A model generated the notes under the pieces. That model saw nothing but the letters and a program-made list of their open reading frames with translations. It was not told the origin of the DNA and did no database searches. This document shows, one piece after another, positions 42,219 to 50,146 of a stretch of 64,000 nucleotides of DNA. Positions within the stretch are counted from its first letter, which is position 1. The number at the start of each line of letters is the position of its first letter. The DNA is from Pirellulales bacterium (GTDB lineage: Bacteria > Planctomycetota > Planctomycetia > Pirellulales > Thermoguttaceae), in NCBI GenBank assembly GCA_016931995.1, contig JAFGDS010000076.1:1-64000 (forward strand). The letters run 5' to 3'. Made by a program: the position numbers and the translations under genes.

Positions 42219-43799
42219 GTGGTCAAGTCGCCCGCCAACTACTTGAAGGTCTTCACCGAGCGGACTCCCGAGGTGGTGCGACCCGAACTGGAAGGCATCC
42301 ATAGCCTCGAAGAAGTCGTTCGCGCGTTCCGCGAGGCGACCGGCTGGTCGCTTCGATACGAATCCGCGCCGGAATCAAGTCCGCCCGCGAGCCTGACGTG
42401 GTCCACCCCGGCCAACCCGGGCGTCGGAGTGACTCCTGGACACCTCGGTCTCGACGTGGCGGACTTGAATCCGGAAGTGGCCCGACCGCCGGTCGACACG
42501 GAATCGGCCCGGTCGCTCGCCCGGGCGATCGGCGGCGTGCTCGACGAACTTCTAGCCACGCAGCGCGAGCTCTGGAAGCGCGAGGCGGAACTGGCGGCCG
42601 GCGTGCCGCTCGTGCCCGCGCGGGACGAAGCCTCGCATCTGGCCGCGCGGCTCGAAGCCGTGCTCAAAGGCGGAACCGAAGCCGTCGGCGCCCACGCGGC
42701 CGCGCTCTACCTGCTCGACGAAGGCACGAGCGAGCTGAAGATGCGTTCCTGCTGGGGCCTGCCCCGCACCCGCCTCACCCAGCCCGCCCGGCCCCTCAAA
42801 GGCGCCCTGGCCGACCTCGAAGCCCTTTTGGGCCACGCCGTCGTCCTGGAAAACGCCAAGATGATGCGCTACTGGAGCGTGCCCGAACGCTTCGCCTCGG
42901 CCGTTTGCGTCCCCGTGGCCACCTCGACCACGATCCTCGGCACGCTTTGGGTCTTCTGCCGGAAAAAGCGCGATTTCAACGACCAGCAAACCAACATGAT
43001 CGAAGTCGTCGCCGGCCGGCTGGCCGCCGATCTCGAGCGCGAAATGCTCCTGCGCGAAGGGCTCGACGGCGCGGCGCTCAAGCGCCAGGTGGCCGCCGCG
43101 GGCCGACTCCAACGCGGAGGGCTGCCGTCGATCGCGCCCCTGCTGGACGGCTGGGACGCCGCCGGCTGGGCCGCCCAGACGCACGGCATCGGCGGCGCGT
43201 TCTTCGATTGGTTCTCGCTGCCCGACGGGCTGATGGTCGCCGCGCTGGGCGACGCCCCCGAGCAAGGCGTGCAAGCGGCACTCACGGCCGCCGCCGTAAA
43301 AACCGCCGTCCGGAGCCACGCCCCCTACCAGCGCGACCCGGCCCGGCTGCTCAAACACGTCAGCTTCACGCTCTGGACTGGCTCGGCGGGCGACCAGGCG
43401 GCCAACCTGTTTGCCGCGATGATCGAAACCGCCTCCGGCCGCGTCCACCTCGGCACGGCGGGCCAGCTCGGCGCGATCGTCGTCCGCGCGGGCTCGTGGG
43501 AATCGCTCAGCCAGCCCACCGAACCGGCCGGCGCCGGCCCCGAGCCCCACTACCACCCGCAGCACTACGACCTGGCCCCGGGCGAGTCGCTGGTGGTCTT
43601 CAGCGACGGCGTTGCCGATGCCCGCGACCACGCCGGCCGTCCCCTGGGCGAGGCCGGCCTGGGCGTCCCCCTGTCGGCCCAAGCCGACCTATCCGCCGAA
43701 GCCCTCGTCGCCCTGGCCCGCGACCGCCTCGAAGCCCACGCAGTGACCCCCGACACATCCGATCGGGTGGTTCTCGTGGTGAAGCGTCTGTCCGCTTGA
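42219..43799 (+). CDS. GAF-domain SpoIIE-type serine phosphatase
   Basis: 526 residues, cytoplasmic. Residues about 140-285 form a GAF sensor domain (EAVGAHAAALYLLDEGTSEL, CVPVATSTTILGTLWVFC). Residues about 300-520 are a PP2C/SpoIIE phosphatase: VAALGDAPEQG carries the metal-binding Asp in a degenerate GDxxGxG, then NLFAAMIETASGRVHLGTAG and the diagnostic VVFSDGVADARD near the end. Such proteins regulate anti-sigma-factor antagonists in other bacteria; no such partner is adjacent. GTG start with GAGG 6 bases upstream. Confidence 0.82.
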   Translation: MVKSPANYLKVFTERTPEVVRPELEGIHSLEEVVRAFREATGWSLRYESAPESSPPASLTWSTPANPGVGVTPGHLGLDVADLNPEVARPPVDTESARSLARAIGGVLDELLATQRELWKREAELAAGVPLVPARDEASHLAARLEAVLKGGTEAVGAHAAALYLLDEGTSELKMRSCWGLPRTRLTQPARPLKGALADLEALLGHAVVLENAKMMRYWSVPERFASAVCVPVATSTTILGTLWVFCRKKRDFNDQQTNMIEVVAGRLAADLEREMLLREGLDGAALKRQVAAAGRLQRGGLPSIAPLLDGWDAAGWAAQTHGIGGAFFDWFSLPDGLMVAALGDAPEQGVQAALTAAAVKTAVRSHAPYQRDPARLLKHVSFTLWTGSAGDQAANLFAAMIETASGRVHLGTAGQLGAIVVRAGSWESLSQPTEPAGAGPEPHYHPQHYDLAPGESLVVFSDGVADARDHAGRPLGEAGLGVPLSAQADLSAEALVALARDRLEAHAVTPDTSDRVVLVVKRLSA

Positions 43800-43823
43800 C
43801 GCCCCCGCCCGACCGACTAGACT
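43796..43823 (+). promoter_or_regulatory. Possible tRNA promoter
   Basis: TTGACG (43796-43801), 16 bases, TAGACT (43818-43823). The -35 overlaps the stop codon of the phosphatase gene and the -10 lies 31 bases upstream of the tRNA. Sequence reading only. Confidence 0.35.
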
Positions 43824-43854
43824 AAGATGTTCGGCTTGCCCGAGCCCAACTCCC

Positions 43855-43941
<87 letters not shown>

Positions 43942-43956
43942 CTTCTTGTTACATAA

Positions 43957-43989
43957 GCACTTACGGTAGTTGCCGTGAGTGCTTTTTTT
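43957..43989 (+). terminator. Rho-independent terminator of tRNA-Leu
   Basis: GCACTTACGG (43957-43966), loop tagttg, CCGTGAGTGC (43973-43982), then TTTTTTT. Stem of 10 bp with one G-T pair. Confidence 0.88.
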
Positions 43990-44134
43990 GTGCCATCAGA
44001 CCAAGGACTGCCGACCCCTTTGGCCCACCCCATTGGGTGGTTCTTTGGCAACGAGCCCTAGACTACACCTTGTGCGGAGAGCGCAAGGCAGCGGGCGTCT
44101 TTCGTGCCGCGATCGACCAACGCCGCCAAATGCT

Positions 44135-44208
44135 GTTGACAAAACCACCGATGAATGGTAGTATTGTCAACGTTGACGAAATACTATTCACGAGCACAAT
44201 TAGTCAAC
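44135..44208. promoter_or_regulatory. Symmetric operator array
   Basis: Central 12-bp palindrome GTCAACGTTGAC (44166-44177, dyad centre 44171.5). Outer hexamers GTTGAC (44135-44140) and GTCAAC (44203-44208) lie at exactly plus and minus 34 bases from that centre, and an imperfect arm pair TAGTATT (44159-44165) and AATACTA (44180-44186) flanks the core. It overlaps -35, -10 and the transcription start, so binding would repress. Binding by the XRE protein is inferred. Confidence 0.7.
44136..44164 (+). promoter_or_regulatory. Sigma-70-type promoter of the XRE-ImmA gene
   Basis: TTGACA (44136-44141), exactly 17 bases, TAGTAT (44159-44164). -35 is perfect consensus, -10 matches at 4 of 6. It precedes the GTG at 44232 by about 60 bases, with AAGGAGG (44217-44223) as ribosome site. 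One of the clearest promoters in the window. Confidence 0.75.
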
Positions 44209-44231
44209 AGGCGGGGAAGGAGGGTATTCGC

Positions 44232-45464
44232 GTGATTGCCGACCGAATCAGACAAGCCAGACTCGCCGCGGGGATGACACAGGACGAGGTGGTCCAGCGT
44301 TTGGCAAGCGCCGGGCATCCGATCACTAAGGCCGCCTTGTCAAAATACGAAAAGAGGAAAAGCGAACCGAAACAAACGTTGTTGATCTTGTTGGGAAGGG
44401 CACTCGGCGTAAAACCGAGCTACTTCTTTTCCGAGCCAACACTGACCACGAATTGGCTTGCGTTCCGAAAACAGACCAAGCTGTCGAAAAGCAAACAGGA
44501 ACAGATCAAGGCTTATGCGGAGAAGGTCGTGGAGCATCAAGCATGGCTTCAGGCAACACTCTACCCCAGGCAAAAGCCGTTCTTCCCAAAACCCATGGAA
44601 GTTCGGTCGCCAGAGGACGCGGAAGCCGCTTCGCGGAGACTTCGAGGCGCATGGGAACTCGGAGATGCTCCGATTGATAGTCTCGTGGAAACGGTCGAAG
44701 ACAAGGGCGGCTTCGTTGTGGAATACGTCGAGTCGGGAATACAATTCGATGGCTTGTCGGGAAAAGCCGATGGGCGACCGGTGATTGTGGTGAATCCCGG
44801 CACCCAAATGGACCGGTGCCGCTACAATGTTGCTCATGAACTCGGGCATATCTTCACCGCTTGTCCGCCTCGGCTTTCCGAAAAGGAGCGGGAGTCCATT
44901 GCCCATCGATTCGCCGCGGCGTTGCTGGTTCCGGAGAAGGTCGCAAAGGAAGAGCTTGGAGAGAAGCGACGCCACCTTGATTTCGTCGAACTGGGGGTAT
45001 TGAAGCAGAAATACGGCCTGAGCATGCAGGCATGGATTCGGCGCGCCAAGGACCTGGAGATCATCTCGGGCAGCGTCTACAGATCACTGTGTATCGAGTT
45101 CAGTAAGCGAGGTTGCCGGCAGAGAGAGCCGGACCGCTACGACTACCACGGTCGCGAGAAGCCGAAGCGGCTCATGCAGATGGTCAGGCGTGCCGTTTCC
45201 GAAGGGATCGTCAGCCTCGACGACGCGAATCGGATGTGTCCTGAGTCTGGCGCCGACTCAATCGCTGTCGTCCACAAGATGGGAGAATCCACTTTGTCGC
45301 CAACCGAATTGCTGCGATTACCGCGATGTGAGCGCACTGCGATACTTGCCACCGCAGCGCTGCAGGCCGAGAAGGAATACCGGACCAACTCGGACCTGAC
45401 GGATTTCGATGCCTTCGGAGAAGATGACCTCCATGTCGAAGACTCCAGCACCAAAAAGAGGTGA
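44232..45464 (+). CDS. XRE-family regulator fused to ImmA/IrrE metallopeptidase
   Basis: 410 residues, cytoplasmic. Residues about 1-70 are an XRE helix-turn-helix (IRQARLAAGMTQDEVVQRLA, KAALSKYEKRKSEPKQTL, LLGRALGVKPSYFF). Middle and C-terminal part hold the ImmA/IrrE (COG2856) zinc peptidase domain with AHELGH at about 201-206 and a downstream Glu helix in ERESIAHRFAAALLVP. Such fusions act as regulators or antitoxins and can cleave repressors in phages and integrative elements. The GTG is chosen for AAGGAGG 8 bases upstream. Its 3' end overlaps the MazF-like gene by 32 bases, implying coupling. No small antitoxin is present. Confidence 0.9.
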   Translation: MIADRIRQARLAAGMTQDEVVQRLASAGHPITKAALSKYEKRKSEPKQTLLILLGRALGVKPSYFFSEPTLTTNWLAFRKQTKLSKSKQEQIKAYAEKVVEHQAWLQATLYPRQKPFFPKPMEVRSPEDAEAASRRLRGAWELGDAPIDSLVETVEDKGGFVVEYVESGIQFDGLSGKADGRPVIVVNPGTQMDRCRYNVAHELGHIFTACPPRLSEKERESIAHRFAAALLVPEKVAKEELGEKRRHLDFVELGVLKQKYGLSMQAWIRRAKDLEIISGSVYRSLCIEFSKRGCRQREPDRYDYHGREKPKRLMQMVRRAVSEGIVSLDDANRMCPESGADSIAVVHKMGESTLSPTELLRLPRCERTAILATAALQAEKEYRTNSDLTDFDAFGEDDLHVEDSSTKKR

Positions 45465-45792
45465 GGTTTGGGATGTCGATTTCGACCCTCCGCAAGGTGC
45501 GGAGATCGGAAAGACGCGACCGGCCATCGTAATCAGCGAAGACGTGATCGGGCGACTTCCGCTAAGAATCGTAGTGCCCGTTACGGATTGGAAGGCCGCA
45601 TACGCGAACTGGCCTTGGTTTGTCCACTTAGTACCCAGTTCGACAAACGGTTTATCCAAGGAGTCGGGGGCGGACGCTTTCCAGGTAAAGTCAGTTTCGG
45701 AGAGAAGATTTGTGAGACGACGTGGCGTGCTAGTGGCGGCAAGCGTGGATGACATCGCCGCCACCATCGCTATTTGCGTAGGTGCTCCGTAG
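45433..45792 (+). CDS. MazF/PemK-family toxin
   Basis: 119 residues. KRGEVWDVDFDPPQGAEIGK with TRPAIVIS is the PemK/MazF core (GKxRP with the catalytic Arg), followed by RIVVPVTDW (the conserved Thr of the VVP-T motif) and GLSKESGADAFQVKSV and RRRGVL. Endoribonuclease activity is expected by family. Start at the second ATG (MSKTPAPKRGEVW); another ATG lies 9 bases upstream. The usual partner is a small AbrB- or RHH-type antitoxin; here the overlapping upstream gene is a 410-residue XRE-ImmA protein. Toxicity is inferred. Confidence 0.87.
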   Translation: MSKTPAPKRGEVWDVDFDPPQGAEIGKTRPAIVISEDVIGRLPLRIVVPVTDWKAAYANWPWFVHLVPSSTNGLSKESGADAFQVKSVSERRFVRRRGVLVAASVDDIAATIAICVGAP

Positions 45793-45818
45793 AACAGGAG
45801 AGTCCGAACCAAAAAAAG

Positions 45819-45918
45819 AGCCGGCTCACAGGCGAGTTTCGCTGACCTGCTGTGAACCGGCTTCCTATGGCCCGGCGAGAAGACCCGCCTGCCAGCTATC
45901 AAGTATAGCTCTTCTCGC
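45819..45918. terminator. Two hairpins downstream of the MazF-like gene
   Basis: First: AGCCGGCTCACAG (45819-45831) and CTGTGAACCGGCT (45850-45862), one mismatch, with seven A at 45811-45817 (T-run for the minus strand). Second: GCGAGAAGA (45875-45883) and TCTTCTCGC (45910-45918), enclosing AGCTAT/ATAGCT. Together they isolate the toxin module from the next gene in both directions. Confidence 0.6.
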
Positions 45919-45982
45919 GGACTTTTCAATTCCAAAGGCCGGCGGCGGCTGCGGAGCCGATAGTCCGCCAGGAGGAGATGTA

Positions 45983-46387
45983 ATGTCTCTGTTCCAATTT
46001 GTTGCGGCACTGGCTGTCGCTGCCCCGACCCTGGCTTTCGTCGCGAACGACGCAGATGAAGGCAAAGCCCCCGAGGCCCGAGCGGCTCGACGGGTGGTAG
46101 TCGTTTCTCAAGATGCCAAACCGTTCACGGTTGAGCCGCGGCAAATTGTCCGCCTCACCGCAAAGAGCGTCGCGGGATCGAAGATTGTCGCCCAGGTTGA
46201 CGGCCCGGCAAAGGTCGCAGCCGAAAACTCGGTCCTCACCGTAAAGGACGGCCACGTTCTGATCGGCATGGAGAGGGTGGAGTTCGTAATCAAGCCGACC
46301 GGAAAGGGGACGGTGACAGTGAAAATCACTACCACCTTCCTCAACAATCCGCCGACCGTCAAGACTTACGAATTCGAGGTCAAGTGA
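45983..46387 (+). CDS. Small exported beta-sandwich protein
   Basis: 134 residues. Signal peptide MSLFQFVAALAVAAPTLAFV, cut near AND. The rest (RRVVVVSQDAKPFTVEPRQI and VEFVIKPTGKGTVTVKITT) alternates hydrophobic residues as in an Ig-like sandwich. No family recognised; not a typical antitoxin. GGAGGAG lies before the ATG. Same strand as the toxin module but separated by hairpins, and followed by terminators. Confidence 0.7.
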   Translation: MSLFQFVAALAVAAPTLAFVANDADEGKAPEARAARRVVVVSQDAKPFTVEPRQIVRLTAKSVAGSKIVAQVDGPAKVAAENSVLTVKDGHVLIGMERVEFVIKPTGKGTVTVKITTTFLNNPPTVKTYEFEVK

Positions 46388-46393
46388 ACGACG

Positions 46394-46470
46394 CCCTATC
46401 CGTCCTTGCCGGATAGGGTTCACAGCCCTTTCGAAAGACCCCTGGCAACCATGTTGCCAGGGGTCTATTT
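46394..46470 (+). terminator. Double hairpin terminator
   Basis: CCCTATCCG (46394-46402) with CGGATAGGG (46410-46418), then a perfect 14-bp stem AGACCCCTGGCAAC (46436-46449), loop CAT, and its complement (46453-46466), then ATTT. Ends transcription of the small exported protein gene and may protect against read-through from the other strand. Confidence 0.8.
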
Positions 46471-46659
46471 GGCTCACTAAGCCCCATTACAGGACAAGGA
46501 GCCCCCGGGGTGCCCCAGTATCTCGCCCGCACGATCGGCAAGAGGTCGTCGTCCAGCCCCTCTTGTGCTTTCGGCGCACCGATAGCCGAACCGAGGCCGT
46601 TTGGGAATTCGGGAGGGCGAGGCTCCCCCGCGACGCGAGGTTTGTTCCCTTGACCAGAT

Positions 46660-47580
46660 CTACCGGCGCGTGGGGCTGGGAGTGAGGGCGAGCTGCTCGA
46701 GAAGCGCGCGGCTGGGCGGGTGGTCGGGCGCAAGGGCCAGCGCATGCCGGGCGGCGGCGGCCGCTTCGACCGTCTGGCCCCGGCGCGCTTCGGCTTGGGC
46801 CAAGAGATAGTACAGTTCCGCGGTGGGTTCGTTGCGCGCCAGGGCGCGGCGGAAGCGGTCGGCGGCTTCGGCGTGGCGTCCCAGCGCCGCGTACGCCAGA
46901 CCCTCGGCGCGGACCAGGCCCTGCGGCTCTTCGCCGGGTGAGTACGTCTCGGCCAGGCTGTGCAACATGGCCAGGGCCTTCTGAGGTCGATCGAGCTGGC
47001 GGTAGAGCTCGGCGGTTTCCCAGAGGAGTTGCCGGTCGTTGGGGGCATGGGCCAGCGCGCGGTGGTAGTCGGCCAGCGCGGGCTGCATCCGCCCCGTGGC
47101 GGCCAGGATCCGCCCGCGCACCGTCCAGGCCGCGGCCAGCTTCGGATCTTGATCCAGTGCCATTTCCACGCGCGCGGCGGCCGCGTCGGCCTTGCCCATG
47201 GCCAACTGCATCTCGGCCAGGCGGACGTGCGGCAGGGCATCGGCGCCGGGTCGTTGCGCGGCCCGCTCAAGCTGGACGATGGCCTTGTCCCGTTTGCCTT
47301 CGTGCCATAGGGCCTCGGCGTAGTAGCGGCGGGCGTCGGCGTCCTCGGGGCAGGTCTTGACCGCCTTGGCGAGAAGCTCTTCGGCTTGGGACCATTTGTC
47401 CGCTTCGATGGCGGTCATGCCCAGCCGGGAGAGTTCGCGGCTGGCGGCCAGGGCCTTGGGCACGGGCCCCTCGTGAAACGGCAGCCGACAGCCCGACCAC
47501 GTGGCAAGAAGAATCGCCCCAATCAGGCACGTTGCCTGCCCGGGCAGCGTACGCCGGGTTGTCCCGACGGAGTTTGGCAC
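46660..47580 (-). CDS. TPR-repeat lipoprotein
   Basis: 306 residues. Signal with lipobox ATWSGC (LIGAILLATWSGCRLPF). About seven tetratricopeptide repeats follow, for example WSQAEELLAKAVKTCPEDAD, YYAEALWHEGKRDKAIVQLE, AAWTVRGRILAATGRMQPAL, LAYAALGRHAEAADRFRRAL. TPR proteins serve as protein-binding scaffolds; the partner is unknown. The GTG is a guess: further upstream codons belong to intergenic sequence, and the ribosome site is weak. Divergent from the 150-residue gene. Confidence 0.78.
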   Translation of the reverse strand: MPNSVGTTRRTLPGQATCLIGAILLATWSGCRLPFHEGPVPKALAASRELSRLGMTAIEADKWSQAEELLAKAVKTCPEDADARRYYAEALWHEGKRDKAIVQLERAAQRPGADALPHVRLAEMQLAMGKADAAAARVEMALDQDPKLAAAWTVRGRILAATGRMQPALADYHRALAHAPNDRQLLWETAELYRQLDRPQKALAMLHSLAETYSPGEEPQGLVRAEGLAYAALGRHAEAADRFRRALARNEPTAELYYLLAQAEARRGQTVEAAAAARHALALAPDHPPSRALLEQLALTPSPTRR

Positions 47581-47740
47581 GTTCTGGTTCCGGAATGTCG
47601 GGGAAGACCGCGCCCCCCGCGCGGATTGGGCAGGTATGGTATCAAAGCGGCCCGGCCGGGACCAAGCCCATTTTCCCGGTCGGGCCAACCTGCTAGAATA
47701 GGGGGGACCGCGACGTCGTTTTCCCGCAAGAAAGCCCGCC

Positions 47741-48193
47741 ATGCCTGCCCAATTCGACAACCTGGGCATCAGCTTTCTCTACCCGGAGAACTGGTCGCTC
47801 TCCGAAGAGGTGGCCCTGGCCGGCTGCCGCTCGGTGACGCTCAGCAGCCCGACCGGGGCGTTCTGGACCCTCTCGATCCACCCGCGGTCGGCCAATCCCG
47901 CCGGGTTGGCCAGCGCCGCCGTCGAGGCCATGCGGCAGGAGTACGACAGCCTGGAAGCCGAGGAGGCAACGGAAACAATTGCCGGTCAAGAGCTGACCGG
48001 ATTCGACTTGAATTTCTTCTTCCTCGATCTGACCAGCACCGCCTGTGTGCGGACACTCCGAGCGGAACGAGCCACGTACACGATCTTCTTCCAGGCCGAG
48101 GACCGCGACTTCGCCCAGTTGCGCGACGTCTTCCTGGCCGTCACCACCAGCTTTCTTCAGAACCTCCGCCGGCTGAGCTACGGGGAAGAGTAG
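47741..48193 (+). CDS. Hypothetical cytoplasmic protein
   Basis: 150 residues without signal peptide. MPAQFDNLGISFLYPENWSL followed by beta strands (SVTLSSPTGAFWTLSIHP) and a C-terminal helix (FAQLRDVFLAVTTSFLQNL) resembles the PsbP/DUF1795-like fold, but I cannot confirm a family. Its last 16 bases overlap the convergent ABC-ATPase gene. Function unknown. Confidence 0.7.
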   Translation: MPAQFDNLGISFLYPENWSLSEEVALAGCRSVTLSSPTGAFWTLSIHPRSANPAGLASAAVEAMRQEYDSLEAEEATETIAGQELTGFDLNFFFLDLTSTACVRTLRAERATYTIFFQAEDRDFAQLRDVFLAVTTSFLQNLRRLSYGEE

Positions 48194-48903
48194 GCGTCGG
48201 TCGGGAGGGCGAGCCCACCGGTAATCGTCCCGTCCTCCATCTGATAGATCGCGTCGAAGACCTCCAACGTGCGGTGGTCGTGGGTCACCACAATCGCGGC
48301 GGCTCCGTGCCGATGCGCCACGTCCCGAAAGAGCTCCATCACCTGTCGGCCGCGATGGCTGTCCAACGCGGCGGTCGGTTCGTCCGCCAGGATCACGCTT
48401 GGCCGATTGGCCAAGGCCCGCGCGATCGCCACCCGTTGCTGCTCTCCTCCGGAGAGCATGGCGGGCGTGTTCTCGGCGCGCGGGGCCACGCCAAGCTCGT
48501 CGAGCAGTTCCATGGCCCGACGCCGCGCCTGGCGCGCCGGGGCGCCGTTCAGCTCCAGGGCGACCTGAACGTTCTCCCGCGCGGAGAGGAAGGGAATCAA
48601 ATTCGATTTTTGGAAGACGTAGCCGATGTGCTTCCGACGGAATCGCCGTAGATTCACCAGGGCGACCGGGCCGTCGAGAACCGGCACGCCGCCGATGGCG
48701 ATTTGTCCGGTGGTGGGCGGATTGATGAGCCCGACGGCCATGAGAAACGTCGACTTCCCGGCGCCGCTCGGTCCGAGGAGCGCCACGGTTCGACCGCGAG
48801 GAATCGCGACCGAAGCGTCGCACAGGGCGACCACTTCGGTGTGGCCGGCGCCGTAGGTCTTTGAAATGCCTCGGGTTTCAATGGCCAGAACGTCGTCGTT
48901 CAT
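48178..48903 (-). CDS. ABC transporter ATP-binding protein, MacB/LolD/DevA type
   Basis: 241 residues, peripheral inner-membrane. Walker A LLGPSGAGKSTFL, Q-loop VFQKSNLIPFLSA, signature LSGGEQQRVAIARAL, Walker B VILADEPTAALD and switch His in VVTHDH are complete. Last gene of an operon: ArsR, HlyD-like adaptor, FtsX-like permease, ATPase. The likely complex is a MacAB/DevBCA-type pump driving export from the periplasm. Substrate unknown. Starts 28 bases after the permease stop. Confidence 0.92.
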   Translation of the reverse strand: MNDDVLAIETRGISKTYGAGHTEVVALCDASVAIPRGRTVALLGPSGAGKSTFLMAVGLINPPTTGQIAIGGVPVLDGPVALVNLRRFRRKHIGYVFQKSNLIPFLSARENVQVALELNGAPARQARRRAMELLDELGVAPRAENTPAMLSGGEQQRVAIARALANRPSVILADEPTAALDSHRGRQVMELFRDVAHRHGAAAIVVTHDHRTLEVFDAIYQMEDGTITGGLALPTDAYSSP

Positions 48904-48931
48904 CGCGCGCTCCGCGAGGGAAGGGCCCACA

Positions 48932-50146
48932 TCATCCCATCAACGCGTCGTTCGGCGCGGCGCGCATCGCTTTCCAGATTCCCAGTACACTGGAAATCAC
49001 CGATATGCCCAGGACGATGATTGCCAGGCGCAGCAGGTCTTCGTTTGTCAGCACCACGCGCCGGGGAAAGTGTGGAAAGACCTTCTGGCCCACGAGGTAC
49101 GCAATTCCGTAACCGACCGCGCCCAGGACGATCGCCTGCTGGAGGATCATGCCGAGGATGGTCCGGTTGGGAGCGCCGATCAGTTTCAATAGAGCAATGG
49201 AATGCAGCTTGTCGAGCGTCAGGGTGTAGAGAATCAACGACATGACGACGGCGGCGATGATCGTCAGGAGCGTCCGGAACATGCCCAACTGTCTTCGGGA
49301 CTTGTCCACCATGCCCTTCAGGAGGAGTTCCCCCTGGCCCGCCTTCGTAAAGACCGAGACGTCGCTCCAGGAGGCAATGGTGGACGCCACCTTCTCCTGG
49401 TTCGCCCCGGGAGCGATCCGAACCACCACGGCGCTAAGCTCGGGCGAGGCCGCGGCCGGCAGATCCGCCGTGGGGCGCGCAAGTTGCTCCGCAAGCAGGG
49501 GCTGATGGAGGAAGATGTCTTCCGTTCGGCTACGGTGTTCCCGCGCCGCCCGCTCCAACCGTATGGCTTCGCCGGGCGCGTCGAACTGGATCACCTGCGC
49601 GTCCCAAACGGTGACGAAGATCATCCCGTCGCCGGCGGTGCTGGCCATGCCGCTGGTGACGCCGACGACCGTGTACGTCTCCTTGCCCAATTGGATTCGC
49701 TCGTGCAGCCGCAATCCCAACGTTTTGTCGGCGATAAGTTCAAAATGGTTCTGGGCCAGGGGCCGGCCGGCGACAAGCGGCAGCCACTGACCCTTGTCTT
49801 GCGGCCAGCTTAGCCCCAGGACGGACATCCGCAAGGGGCGGCCTTCGTGCTGCCGCTGGATCGTGTGGAAGACGAATTCCCGGGCCGATTGCACGCCGGG
49901 CACGGCCAGCAACCGATGGGCGAGCGTCCTCGGCACGCGCGAGATCTCGGCAAAGGGACCGCGCGTGTCGCGTTGAACCACCCACAGATCGCCGCCGATC
50001 CGCTCGAGCAGCAGCGTGGCGTCCTCGACCAGGCCGCGATAGATGCCTCCCATGCCCATGACGATCATCAAGAGCATCCCGATGCCGAGGACGGTCAGGG
50101 CGAAGCGGCCGAGGTTGTGCTGAATGTCCTTGACGGCAAGGTTCAT
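48932..50146 (-). CDS. FtsX-like permease of an ABC exporter
   Basis: 404 residues with an N-terminal membrane helix (ALTVLGIGMLLMIVMGM, about 15-32), a periplasmic MacB_PCD-like domain, and three C-terminal helices (LLTIIAAVVMSLILYTLTLD, LQQAIVLGAVGYGIAYLVG, IIVLGISVISSVLGIW). Four-helix FtsX/MacB topology. Overlaps the upstream adaptor gene as ATGA, so the two are translationally coupled. Works with the ATPase and the HlyD-like adaptor. Confidence 0.88.
   Translation of the reverse strand: MNLAVKDIQHNLGRFALTVLGIGMLLMIVMGMGGIYRGLVEDATLLLERIGGDLWVVQRDTRGPFAEISRVPRTLAHRLLAVPGVQSAREFVFHTIQRQHEGRPLRMSVLGLSWPQDKGQWLPLVAGRPLAQNHFELIADKTLGLRLHERIQLGKETYTVVGVTSGMASTAGDGMIFVTVWDAQVIQFDAPGEAIRLERAAREHRSRTEDIFLHQPLLAEQLARPTADLPAAASPELSAVVVRIAPGANQEKVASTIASWSDVSVFTKAGQGELLLKGMVDKSRRQLGMFRTLLTIIAAVVMSLILYTLTLDKLHSIALLKLIGAPNRTILGMILQQAIVLGAVGYGIAYLVGQKVFPHFPRRVVLTNEDLLRLAIIVLGISVISSVLGIWKAMRAAPNDALMG

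Larger units (their letters stand above)
43942..44231. other. tRNA-to-XRE intergenic region
   Basis: 290 bases. Holds the tRNA terminator, then about 145 bases without recognisable content, then the XRE promoter and operator described separately. Clearly richer in A and T than the genes to the left. Confidence 0.5.

Noticed and set aside
46480-46660. Small ORFs behind the TPR gene
   Set aside because: No ribosome site or conserved pattern visible; only a C-terminal shadow of the TPR gene region.
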